Source of the DNA: an uncultured Spirochaetaceae bacterium
Lineage (GTDB): Bacteria; Spirochaetota; Spirochaetia; Treponematales; Treponemataceae
Length of the DNA: 64,000 nt
Reading direction: 5' to 3'
Assembly: GCA_902797305.1 (NCBI GenBank)
Contig: CADBSK010000150.1
Coordinates: 20,582 to 84,581 of the forward strand
Position 1 is the first letter of the stretch. The number at the start of each line of letters is the position of its first letter. Below are positions 53,032-61,167 of this stretch, piece by piece. Below the pieces are notes generated by a model, which was given only the letters and a program-made list of their open reading frames with translations, did not search any database and was not told where the DNA came from. The position numbers were made by a program, and so were the translations under genes.

Positions 53032-54018
53032 ATGAAAGAAAAATCTGCAAAGAATAAGACTATTGATTTGACGGTTGAAGAAGGTCAGAACTATCTTGAA
53101 AAATGCATCAACGCAGAATCGCTGGAGGACTTGTCGTTCAATCTGGATAATATTCAGAATAAGGTCCTTCTGGGAAATACTCTTGAGTTGATGAAAAAAC
53201 TTCCCCGTGCCTTTGCAGATTTGATTATTGCTGACCCGCCGTACAACATTCAAAAGGATTTTGGCGGATACAATTTTAAGGCGATGGATTATGAGGCTTA
53301 CGAAAAGTATACCGAAGAATGGGTAAGCCTTATAGAGCCACTTTTAAAGCCAAATGGAACACTTTATGTTTGCTGTGACTGGAAAAGCTCCAGTGCAATA
53401 GAACGGGTTTTGTCCCGTCATTTTTATATTCAGAACCGCATAACCTGGCAGCGTGAAAAAGGTCGTGGCGCAAAACAAAACTGGAAAAACGCCATGGAAG
53501 ATATCTGGTTTTGTACAAAGAGCGATACATACACCTTTAACATTGAACAAGTTAAACAACGCCGTCGTGTAGTTGCTCCCTATAAGGTTGAAGGCGAACC
53601 AAAAGACTGGGAAGAAACTAAAGATGGAAAATTCAGAAATACATATCCTTCTAACTTTTGGGATGATATTTCAATTCCGTACTGGTCTATGGCAGAAAAT
53701 ACGGCGCACCCGACACAAAAGCCAGAAAAACTCCTTGCAAAACTCATTCTTGCAAGCAGTAATCCTGGTCAAATAGTTTTTGATCCTTTTTTAGGAAGCG
53801 GTTCAACCGCTGTTACAGCAAAAAAACTTGGGCGAAATTTTTGCGGAATAGAGATGAATCCTCAGTATTGTGTCTGGGCTCAAAAGCGCCTGGAAATGGC
53901 CGAAAACGACAACACCATCCAAGGCTACTCGGATGGTGTCTTCTGGGAACGCAACACCAGCAATTTACAGAAAGGATTAAAAATCGGTGAATCTGTTAAA
54001 AGTGCCGCGAAGGAGTGA
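53032..54018 (+). CDS. Beta-class adenine-type DNA methyltransferase, no restriction partner seen
   Basis: The 328-residue protein has motif IV IIADPPYNIQ (DPPY at 68-71) first and the AdoMet-binding FDPFLGSGST near 251-260 last, with a target-recognition region between. This order is the beta class (M.HinfI/CcrM/RsrI-like), and DPPY favours N6-adenine. HPTQKPEKLL is also typical. No restriction endonuclease is adjacent, so it may be a solitary regulatory or mobile-element methyltransferase. The last residues (VKSAAKE) and the TGA stop lie inside the second structured repeat, so the C-terminus was probably supplied or altered by its insertion. Confidence 0.9.
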   Translation: MKEKSAKNKTIDLTVEEGQNYLEKCINAESLEDLSFNLDNIQNKVLLGNTLELMKKLPRAFADLIIADPPYNIQKDFGGYNFKAMDYEAYEKYTEEWVSLIEPLLKPNGTLYVCCDWKSSSAIERVLSRHFYIQNRITWQREKGRGAKQNWKNAMEDIWFCTKSDTYTFNIEQVKQRRRVVAPYKVEGEPKDWEETKDGKFRNTYPSNFWDDISIPYWSMAENTAHPTQKPEKLLAKLILASSNPGQIVFDPFLGSGSTAVTAKKLGRNFCGIEMNPQYCVWAQKRLEMAENDNTIQGYSDGVFWERNTSNLQKGLKIGESVKSAAKE

Positions 54019-54148
54019 ACGGTGATTAAAAACATTCTGATTGTGGCGGTCGCAAATGCGACCTTTTAATAATCCATGCCACAATCAGCATGTAGTGCGC
54101 GAGCGCACGGTTTTAACTCACCGAGATGCGACTGGAAGGCACTTTTAA
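53996..54148. repeat. Structured repeat element, copy 2
   Basis: This copy aligns with 41266-41414. Arms TTAAAAGTGCC (53996-54006) and GGCACTTTTAA (54138-54148) are perfectly complementary. Inner helices are CGGTGA/TCACCG, CTGATTGTGG/CCACAATCAG, GGTCGC-AAAT-GCGACC and GTGCGC-GA-GCGCAC. Compared with copy 1 the outer stem, the long middle stem and the small hairpins differ at both partners in a way that keeps pairing. It overlaps the methyltransferase 3' end and fills the gap to the PurF-like gene. Confidence 0.8.
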
Positions 54149-54163
54149 ATAAAGTTACAGTTT

Positions 54164-55579
54164 TTAGTCCTTTCCATTCCAACAATAAGTACAGAGTTTA
54201 GCGTGATCTAAACCTGTTGAATTAAGCATATCGTCTAAGCGGTGGAATCTTAAAGTTGTAAAGTGGAGCTGCTTGCGGATTTCTTCCTGCATTTTTGCGT
54301 ATTCAGGGGTGTCTGGATCGCAATATTTTGCAAGGACCTCCTGACTTACATTGTCGCCTTCAAACTGGCGTACAACACGGCGTGCTATTAAGTCCATTTC
54401 GCTCTTTGAACGGCTAAAGTTCAAATATTTACATCCAAACATAATTGGAGGACATGCAGGTCGTACATGTACTTCTTTTGCACCTGATTCGTATAAGAAT
54501 TCAGTTGTTTCCCGTAACTGAGTTCCTCGAACGATTGAATCGTCTATAAGCAAAATACTCTTGTCTTTAATCAGCTGTGGAACAGGAATCAACTTCATGT
54601 GAGCGATTAAGTTTCTCTGTTCCTGGTTTGTTGGCATAAATGAACGAGGCCAGGTTGGAGTGTATTTAATAAATGGGCGTGTAAAAGGAATACCTGCTTC
54701 GTTTGCATATCCCACAGCATGTGCAGTTCCCGAGTCAGGAACACCAGCTGCGCAGTCAGGATGAATATTGTCGTCTTTATCCCGTTTTGCAAGGAATTTT
54801 CCGCAGTTGTAGCGCATAGCCTCAACGTTAACACCTTCGTAGCAGGCAGTTGGATAACCATAGTAAATCCAGAGGAAGGTACAAATCTTCATTTCTTTTC
54901 CTGGCTGCTGTAAAACCTTATATCCATCATGAGTAACAAATACAATTTCGTTTGGTCCTAATTCGTGTTCGTCTTTATATCCAAGGTTTAGATAGGCAAA
55001 ACTTTCGAATGAGAGACAGTGAGCGCCTTCTTTTTTTCCAATCTGTAAAGGTGTGCGTCCCATTTTATCGCGGGCGCCATAAATTCCTTCTGGAGTTGCA
55101 ATTAAAAGAGTCATTGACCCCTTTATCTTTGACTGAATATACTGAATTCCACTTACAAAGTCTTTTTGAGTATTCAAAAGGGCAAGAATAAGCTCGGTCT
55201 GATTGATTTCGTCTCCAGAAATATCCTGAAAGGCTTTTCCTGCATCAAGAATTTCTTTGATAAGCTCGTCTTTGTTTGTAACAACACCAACGGTTGTGAT
55301 TGCAAAAGTTCCTAAGTGAGAACGAGCAAGTAAAGGCTGAGGTTCGTAATCAGAAATACAACCAATACCAACAGTTCCTTTCATTCCTGGAAGGTCATTT
55401 TCAAATTTTGTTCTAAACGGAGAATTTTGAATATTATGAATGGCACGCTTAAAGCCGTTGTCCTTATTGTAAACTGCAAGACCACCTCTTCTTGTTCCTA
55501 AATGCGAATGATAATCAGTCCCAAAAAACAAATCCAAAGAACAATCGTCTTTGGCTGCTACTCCAAAAATTCCGCCCAT
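54164..55579 (-). CDS. PurF-like protein lacking the glutaminase nucleophile
   Basis: The 471-residue protein has an N-terminal Ntn-hydrolase half and a C-terminal phosphoribosyltransferase half with the PRPP loop LLIDDSIVRGTQLRETT, and ends in CTYCWNGKD as PurF does. It begins MGGIFGV where PurF has MCGIFGV, so the catalytic Cys is Gly. The LQHRGQES loop reads LGTRRGGLAVY, and the RYST and NGxxxN sites of the glutaminase are not preserved (GIGCISDYEPQP, TTVGVVTNKDEL). Glutamine-dependent activity is therefore unlikely. It might use ammonia, bind PRPP as a regulator, or do something else. No other purine genes are nearby. The strand opposite to the methyltransferase converges on repeat copy 2. 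Confidence 0.85.
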   Translation of the reverse strand: MGGIFGVAAKDDCSLDLFFGTDYHSHLGTRRGGLAVYNKDNGFKRAIHNIQNSPFRTKFENDLPGMKGTVGIGCISDYEPQPLLARSHLGTFAITTVGVVTNKDELIKEILDAGKAFQDISGDEINQTELILALLNTQKDFVSGIQYIQSKIKGSMTLLIATPEGIYGARDKMGRTPLQIGKKEGAHCLSFESFAYLNLGYKDEHELGPNEIVFVTHDGYKVLQQPGKEMKICTFLWIYYGYPTACYEGVNVEAMRYNCGKFLAKRDKDDNIHPDCAAGVPDSGTAHAVGYANEAGIPFTRPFIKYTPTWPRSFMPTNQEQRNLIAHMKLIPVPQLIKDKSILLIDDSIVRGTQLRETTEFLYESGAKEVHVRPACPPIMFGCKYLNFSRSKSEMDLIARRVVRQFEGDNVSQEVLAKYCDPDTPEYAKMQEEIRKQLHFTTLRFHRLDDMLNSTGLDHAKLCTYCWNGKD

Positions 55580-55642
55580 ATATACCTCTAAGTTCGATTA
55601 ACTTGTATTTTACTATTATACAGAATTTGTTATAGTATGAAT

Positions 55643-58375
55643 ATGAGTAAATTGAGAGAATTATTGGGAAACCAATTTTTATATTTGGATGGCGGAAGCG
55701 GTTCTATTTTACAAGGCTGGGGATTAAAGCCGGGGGAATTACCAGAGACATGGAATTATAAAAATCCCGAAAAAATTGTAGACCTCGGTTACAATTACTT
55801 TGCAGCCGGCTCCAATATCATATATACAAATACCTTTGGTGCATATAAAACAAAGTTTGGACTTGATTTAAAGAAGATTGTGCACGGTGCTGTTGATTGT
55901 GCTCAAAAAGCTCGGGAAAAATGGCTTTCTGAATGTAAAAAAAATGGCTGCCAGGCTCAGGATTGTTTTATTGCTCTCGATATCGGACCCTGCGGAAAGC
56001 TTTTAAAGCCCATGGGAGACCTTGATTTTGAAGATGCAGTAGATATTTTCCGTTCTACAATTGATCTTGGTCTTGAGTGCCCGGTAGATGCAATTGTTAT
56101 CGAAACAATGAACGATGCTTATGAAACAAAGGCAGCCGTTCTTGCGGCAAAAGAAGCCCGTGAAGCTTGTGGAAAAGATATTCCTATTCTCGTAACAAAT
56201 GTTTATGACTTGCAGTGCCATCTTTTAACAGGTGCAAATCCAGAAGCTATGGTTGCAATTCTTGAAGGCCTTGGAGTCGATGCTCTCGGTCTTAACTGTT
56301 CTCTAGGGCCAAAAGAAATGATGGAACCCGTTCGCCGTCTTGTTGAGGCCAGCAGTATTCCTGTAATTGTTAAGCCTAACGCAGGGCTTCCTCGTGATGT
56401 AGATGGAAAGACTGTATTTGATGTTGGTCCTGTTGATTTTGCAAATGCGATGAAAGAAATTGCAAATCTTGGAGCCTGCATTCTTGGTGGCTGCTGTGGA
56501 ACGACTCCTGAGCACATCAGAGAACTGAAAAAAGCTGTAAATGGGGATAAACTTGTTGTTCCACCGTATAAGAGTATCAGCTATAAGAACAAAACGATTG
56601 TAGCAAGTTATACACATACAGTTCAGATTGGTGGCGGGGCTGTTCCTGTTTTAATTGGTGAACGAATTAATCCTACGGGTAAAAAGAAGTTCAAGGAAGC
56701 TCTGCGCAATAAGGATATTCCGTATATTATTCACCAGGGATTGGATCAGGAAGCCGCAGGAGCTCATGTTCTTGACGTAAATGTAGGTCTCCCTGAGATT
56801 GATGAAAAAGAAATGATGGTCAAAGTAATGACCGAATTACAGGGTGTTACAAATCTTCCTTTACAGTTAGATACAAGCAGCCCTGAAGTTATGGAAGCTG
56901 CTCTTCGCCGATACAACGGAAAAGCCCTTGTAAACAGTGTAAACGGCAAGCAGCACATTATGGATGAGGTTTTTCCTCTTGTAAAAAAGTACGGTGGAGT
57001 TGTAGTAGGTCTTACAATCGACGAAAATGGAATTCCTGAAACAACTGAAGGTCGTGTTGCAATTGCAAAAAAGATTTACGAAAACGCTGCAAAGTGGGGA
57101 ATTCCAAAGAAAGATGTAATTATCGACAGTTTAACTATGGCTGTTAGTTCTGATATAAATGCCGCAAAAGCAACTCTAGAAACAATTAAAATTGTTAAAG
57201 ACGAACTTGGCGGTTCAAGTGTACTTGGGGTTTCAAACATAAGTTTTGGACTTCCGAACCGTGCATTTGTTACAAGTACTTTCTTTACCCTTGCAATGCA
57301 CAATGGTCTTGGCGCTGCAATTATGAATCCTCTTGAAAATGAGATGATGAAAGCCTGGTACTGTTATGTTCTCTTGAATGCACAGGATAAGGACTGCTTA
57401 AACTATCTTGAGTTTAGTCAGAAATATGATGAAAAAAAGCAGGCCGATGAGCAGAAAACAGCTTTGGCCGGAGTTCAGGGTGCAATCAACGCAATTTACG
57501 GGGCATTTCCCAGCTCTGGGCAGGTAAATCCTGCCCTTGCAGGATTAAAGGGAGCTGCTGGTGGCCCTTCGACGAGGTTCAGGGACCACTCAGGGACCGC
57601 AGGTACGGTGATTGGTACGGCAGGGGCGGTGATTGGTAAGGGAGCCGCGGTGATTGAGCCTGTCGAAATCACCTCGGCTGGAGCTGGCACAACCGTGGGA
57701 GCAGGTGCCTCTTCCGCTTCCAGTGCCTCCACAGAGCCTCAGCCAGGTACCCTCCAGCATGCCGTAATTCACGGATTAAAAGATGACGCTGCAAAATACA
57801 CAGAGCAATTTCTTTCCAACGGAATGCAGGCAGTAGAAATCATAGACCAGCACTTGATTCCTGGGCTTGATTATGTCGGAAAGCGTTTTGAACAGAAAAA
57901 AATGTATCTTCCTCAGCTATTGATGGCCGCAGATGCTGCAAAAAGTGCTTTTGCAGTTATAAAAGATTATCTTGAAAAAACAGGCCAGAAAGGGGAACCA
58001 AAAGGAACTTGTATTGTAGCAACAGTTCATGGAGATATTCATGATATCGGAAAGAACATTGTGAAGGTACTTCTTGAAAACTACGACTTTAATGTAATAG
58101 ACCTTGGAAAAGATGTCCCTCCAGAAGTTGTAGTTGAAGCCTGTAAAAAAGACCATGTGGAAATGGTGGGCTTGAGCGCTTTGATGACAACTACAGTTCC
58201 GGCAATGAAAGCAACCATCGAACTTTTACGAAAAGAATGTCCGTGGGCTAAGTGTTGTGTAGGCGGTGCTGTTATGACTCAGGAATATGCAGACAGTATA
58301 GGTGCTGACTTCTACGGAAAAGACGCGATGGACACAGTAAAATTTGCCCAAAGACTTTTTGGTGTTGTAAAATAG
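55643..58375 (+). CDS. metH: Cobalamin-dependent methionine synthase without the activation domain
   Basis: Hcy domain (about 1-300) with zinc ligands Cys219, Cys284 and Cys285 (GGCCGTTPEH). Pterin domain (about 325-590) with VLIGERINPTGKKKF and LPLQLDTSSPEV. Linker 600-690, then the cap and cobalamin-binding Rossmann region ending at 910, with the cofactor ligand His800 in HGDIHDIGKN. The E. coli enzyme has about 1227 residues; here the AdoMet reactivation domain is missing. The linker contains 7-residue tandem repeats and palindrome-derived sequence. An ATG at 55637 is also possible; I prefer 55643, six bases after TATAGT with an upstream TG (extended -10) and no SD. The enzyme methylates homocysteine using methyl-folate. 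Confidence 0.93.
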   Translation: MSKLRELLGNQFLYLDGGSGSILQGWGLKPGELPETWNYKNPEKIVDLGYNYFAAGSNIIYTNTFGAYKTKFGLDLKKIVHGAVDCAQKAREKWLSECKKNGCQAQDCFIALDIGPCGKLLKPMGDLDFEDAVDIFRSTIDLGLECPVDAIVIETMNDAYETKAAVLAAKEAREACGKDIPILVTNVYDLQCHLLTGANPEAMVAILEGLGVDALGLNCSLGPKEMMEPVRRLVEASSIPVIVKPNAGLPRDVDGKTVFDVGPVDFANAMKEIANLGACILGGCCGTTPEHIRELKKAVNGDKLVVPPYKSISYKNKTIVASYTHTVQIGGGAVPVLIGERINPTGKKKFKEALRNKDIPYIIHQGLDQEAAGAHVLDVNVGLPEIDEKEMMVKVMTELQGVTNLPLQLDTSSPEVMEAALRRYNGKALVNSVNGKQHIMDEVFPLVKKYGGVVVGLTIDENGIPETTEGRVAIAKKIYENAAKWGIPKKDVIIDSLTMAVSSDINAAKATLETIKIVKDELGGSSVLGVSNISFGLPNRAFVTSTFFTLAMHNGLGAAIMNPLENEMMKAWYCYVLLNAQDKDCLNYLEFSQKYDEKKQADEQKTALAGVQGAINAIYGAFPSSGQVNPALAGLKGAAGGPSTRFRDHSGTAGTVIGTAGAVIGKGAAVIEPVEITSAGAGTTVGAGASSASSASTEPQPGTLQHAVIHGLKDDAAKYTEQFLSNGMQAVEIIDQHLIPGLDYVGKRFEQKKMYLPQLLMAADAAKSAFAVIKDYLEKTGQKGEPKGTCIVATVHGDIHDIGKNIVKVLLENYDFNVIDLGKDVPPEVVVEACKKDHVEMVGLSALMTTTVPAMKATIELLRKECPWAKCCVGGAVMTQEYADSIGADFYGKDAMDTVKFAQRLFGVVK
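57566..57677. repeat. Palindrome-flanked GC-rich insert with 21-bp tandem repeats inside metH
   Basis: GGTGATTG occurs at 57607, 57628 and 57649, each 21 bp apart, encoding TVIGTAG-like heptads. The left side reads CCTTCGACGAGGTTCAGGG and the right side GAGCCTGTCGAAATCACC, imperfect inverse complements of each other (the TTCGACAGGCTCA type). Translated it gives GPSTRFRDHSG...EPVEITS in frame. The composition is much richer in GC than the rest of metH. Confidence 0.65.
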
Positions 58376-58409
58376 ATAGTCGACGGAAATCAACGTTGCA
58401 GGAGGAATC

Positions 58410-58916
58410 ATGCTTAACAAACTGATAGAATTATTGAGAGCATTGAATGCAAATTCAAAACCTAGTCAAATTGCTTCTTCTTTTTGTATAGGCTTATTGC
58501 TTGGGTTCATGCCAAAAACTAATTTGTTGTGGTACATGCTTGTAGTATTTTTTGCATTTATAAGAATAAATAAAGCAGGCTACTGGATTTTTATGCTCCT
58601 TGGTTCATTATTAGGACACTTGCTGGATCCGATTTTTGATGTTTTAGGTTATTCGGTTCTTACATTTAAGCCCCTTGAGGCATTTTTTAGCTGGTGGATG
58701 CAGGTTCCGTTCCTTGCCTTTACAAAATTGAATAATTCCATTGTTTGTGGCTCTCTTGTTTTTGGAATTTTAGCATTTATTCCTCTGTTTTTATTCTGGT
58801 TTGGATTTGTGAAGGTATGGCGAAAATGGATTGAACCAGCCTTTAATAATTCAAAGGTTCTTAAGACAATTTATCAGATTCCGTTAATAGCAAAAATTGC
58901 AGGACAAATTAAATAA
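58410..58916 (+). CDS. Spirochaetal membrane protein resembling the TIGR03546 family
   Basis: The 168-residue protein has about three to four hydrophobic segments (near 22-45, 52-78, 110-135). SKPSQIASSFCIGLLLGFMP at residues 17-36 resembles DUF2062-type membrane proteins. In my recollection a family of this length is found next to a long partner (TIGR03545) in spirochaetes and some proteobacteria, and the next gene fits that partner. GGAGGAATC precedes the ATG. The two genes are 11 nt apart. Function unknown; an envelope-assembly role is plausible. Confidence 0.6.
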   Translation: MLNKLIELLRALNANSKPSQIASSFCIGLLLGFMPKTNLLWYMLVVFFAFIRINKAGYWIFMLLGSLLGHLLDPIFDVLGYSVLTFKPLEAFFSWWMQVPFLAFTKLNNSIVCGSLVFGILAFIPLFLFWFGFVKVWRKWIEPAFNNSKVLKTIYQIPLIAKIAGQIK

Positions 58917-58927
58917 GGGGGAGTCAA

Positions 58928-61144
58928 ATGGCAAAAAAAGAAGTTAAAGAAATTAAAGTAGTTCCTGCAAAGAAGCTTCCTTCTTTGTTTAAGAAAGAGT
59001 ATACACAGGATAAATTTGAAAAGAAGATTCTGAATAAAATATATATTGAACAGGACAAAAAACTTGTTCAGGGAATTTTTACCCCTGCAACTAATCAAAA
59101 GGGACAGCAGGTTTATAAGGTCGACTTAACAGGCACATTAGCTGCACAAGATGTTAACCGATGTACACAGATTGCAAAGCAAATAAACGCACAGAAGGGC
59201 GGTGTAAAGATTGTCCCATTAGCTGCTGTTGTTATAATGGTTGTTGCCATCGCTTTGGTTGTAACACTTTTTAAGAATGTAATTGTTTCTAATGTTCTTA
59301 AATCAAGTTTCCAAGGAATTTTCGGGGCTAAAACCGATATTCAAAAGGTAAATGTAGAAATCTTTAAGGCAGATTTACAGATAAACGGTCTTGCTCAGGC
59401 AAACAAAGACAGCCCCATGAAAAACCTTTTTGAAGTTGAAAAAATTAAGCTGGACTTTAATCTTACAGAGTTATTAAAAGGAAAATTTCACGCAGAAAAT
59501 CTGGAAATTTCTGGGGTAGCTCTTGATACAGACCGTAAAACCAGTGGGGAACTACCTGTAAAGCCAAAGAAAACAAAAGAGCAAAAGCAGATTAACGAAA
59601 ATCAGAATAAACTTGCAGAAGAAGCAAAAAAACAACTTGTTGCAATGTTTGAAAACTACAATCCTGAAAAACTTCTGGAAAATCTTCAGAACGAACTTAA
59701 GTCTCCGGAGCTTGCAAAACAAATTTCAGAGGATGTTGCAAAAAAGGTAGAAAAATACAAGAACTTACCGGGAGAACTTTCTGTAAGCATTCAGGATTTT
59801 TCTAAAAGTGTGGATGCAGTATTAAAAACAGATTGGACAAAAGTCAACGATGCGGCAAAAATTAAGTCTGCAATCGAGACAATAAACAAAGCTGTTGTAG
59901 AAAGTAATAATCTTAAAACAAAAATTGAAAATTCTACCGCAAATCTAAAGACAGATGGCGAAACTGTAAAAAAATATTCTACCGATTTACAGTCAGCAAT
60001 AAAGGCCGATACTACACTTGTAGATGCAAAAATAAAAGAAATGAAGCAACTGTTCAGTGTTGATGGTCTTAAACAGGTTATGAACAATGCCGTCGAATCG
60101 ATGATGTATTCTGTATGCGGCAAGTATTATCCATATATTCAAAAGGGTATGGATTTTGCGATGAATGCAAAGCAAAATTCAAGTAACGGTAAAACAGACG
60201 AAGAAAAAGCAATTGAAAAGGCAAAAAAACAGGAGAAAAAAGAAAAGGCTGCAGCTAAAAAAGCAAAACAGTCTCAATCCATTGCTCACGCCAAAGGAAG
60301 AACCGTTTACTACCAGAAAGATACTGTTCCAAAGTTCCTTATAGAAAACGCTGTTGCAAGTGGTTATGAATACGGAACAGATAATCTTTTATTCTATGGA
60401 AAAGCTACAGAATTATGTAGTGACCAGAATGTCCGAGGAAAGCCGGCAAAAATAGAAGCAGACTTTAAAATTCTTGGTAATCAAAACAGTGCGGATGTTA
60501 CCTTTGATTCAAGAAAAGACAGTTCTTCTCCTTTAATTCTTGCAAATTACAGTGGCAAAGGCTTTGCAATTGCTTCTGATGCTCAGGTGTTTAGCTTACA
60601 GTCAAATGCAGGAATAAATGCAAAACTTACTGCAACCGATCAGGGTGGATTCACCATCGGTGGTACCCTAGATTTAGCAATTACAGATATCAAAGGAATG
60701 GATTTTGAGCCTGAAAGAGTTAGTGCTTTATATAATAAAGCTCTTTCGAATGTAAAAAATCTTACTTTAGGCTTTACAGTAGGATTGGACGACAACCAAA
60801 ATGTTGTAGTGTCGTTGCAAAACCCTGATAAAATGGTCAGCCAGCTTGTAAATCCGATTTCACAGGCATTAACAGGAGAATTAAATTCGATTGCAAACGA
60901 TGCAAAGGCAAATGTAACAAAAGTTTTGAACGAAAAAACTGGAGGTGCATTAAATTCCATTACTTCTTTTACTGATATTCAGAGCGCTGTTAATAGTCAA
61001 AACTCAAAACTGACAGATTTACAAAAGCAACTTGAGAATAAAAAGAAGGAATTGTCTAATCAGCTTACAAATGGTCTAAAAAATGCTGCTCAAGATGCAA
61101 CAAAGAATGCGGCTTCTAATTTGTTTAATAGTCTAAAAAAATAA
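58928..61144 (+). CDS. Large AsmA-like envelope protein resembling the TIGR03545 family
   Basis: The 738-residue protein is Lys-rich at the N-terminus. One membrane segment is at about 97-116 (VPLAAVVIMVVAIALVVTLF). The large C-terminal part presumably lies in the periplasm. Residues 115-200 have the AsmA-like pattern (IQKVNVEIFKADLQINGL, LDFNLTELLKGKFHAENLEI). Long helices (210-420) and a second beta part follow, and it ends in a helical, Asn/Lys/Ala-rich tail. This matches bridge-like lipid-transfer or membrane-organising proteins in outline. It forms a pair with the preceding small membrane protein and follows it by 11 nt. No experimental function is known to me. Confidence 0.6.
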   Translation: MAKKEVKEIKVVPAKKLPSLFKKEYTQDKFEKKILNKIYIEQDKKLVQGIFTPATNQKGQQVYKVDLTGTLAAQDVNRCTQIAKQINAQKGGVKIVPLAAVVIMVVAIALVVTLFKNVIVSNVLKSSFQGIFGAKTDIQKVNVEIFKADLQINGLAQANKDSPMKNLFEVEKIKLDFNLTELLKGKFHAENLEISGVALDTDRKTSGELPVKPKKTKEQKQINENQNKLAEEAKKQLVAMFENYNPEKLLENLQNELKSPELAKQISEDVAKKVEKYKNLPGELSVSIQDFSKSVDAVLKTDWTKVNDAAKIKSAIETINKAVVESNNLKTKIENSTANLKTDGETVKKYSTDLQSAIKADTTLVDAKIKEMKQLFSVDGLKQVMNNAVESMMYSVCGKYYPYIQKGMDFAMNAKQNSSNGKTDEEKAIEKAKKQEKKEKAAAKKAKQSQSIAHAKGRTVYYQKDTVPKFLIENAVASGYEYGTDNLLFYGKATELCSDQNVRGKPAKIEADFKILGNQNSADVTFDSRKDSSSPLILANYSGKGFAIASDAQVFSLQSNAGINAKLTATDQGGFTIGGTLDLAITDIKGMDFEPERVSALYNKALSNVKNLTLGFTVGLDDNQNVVVSLQNPDKMVSQLVNPISQALTGELNSIANDAKANVTKVLNEKTGGALNSITSFTDIQSAVNSQNSKLTDLQKQLENKKKELSNQLTNGLKNAAQDATKNAASNLFNSLKK

Positions 61145-61167
61145 ACATTTAAAAGGGGAAAATAGAG

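Noticed and set aside
53032..54018. Complete restriction-modification system
   Set aside because: No restriction endonuclease or specificity gene was found on either side; the neighbours are an IS-like element and a PurF-like gene.
57496..57732. Minus-strand Pro/Ala-rich frame within metH
   Set aside because: It is the complement of the GC-rich repeat insert; low complexity and no start signals.
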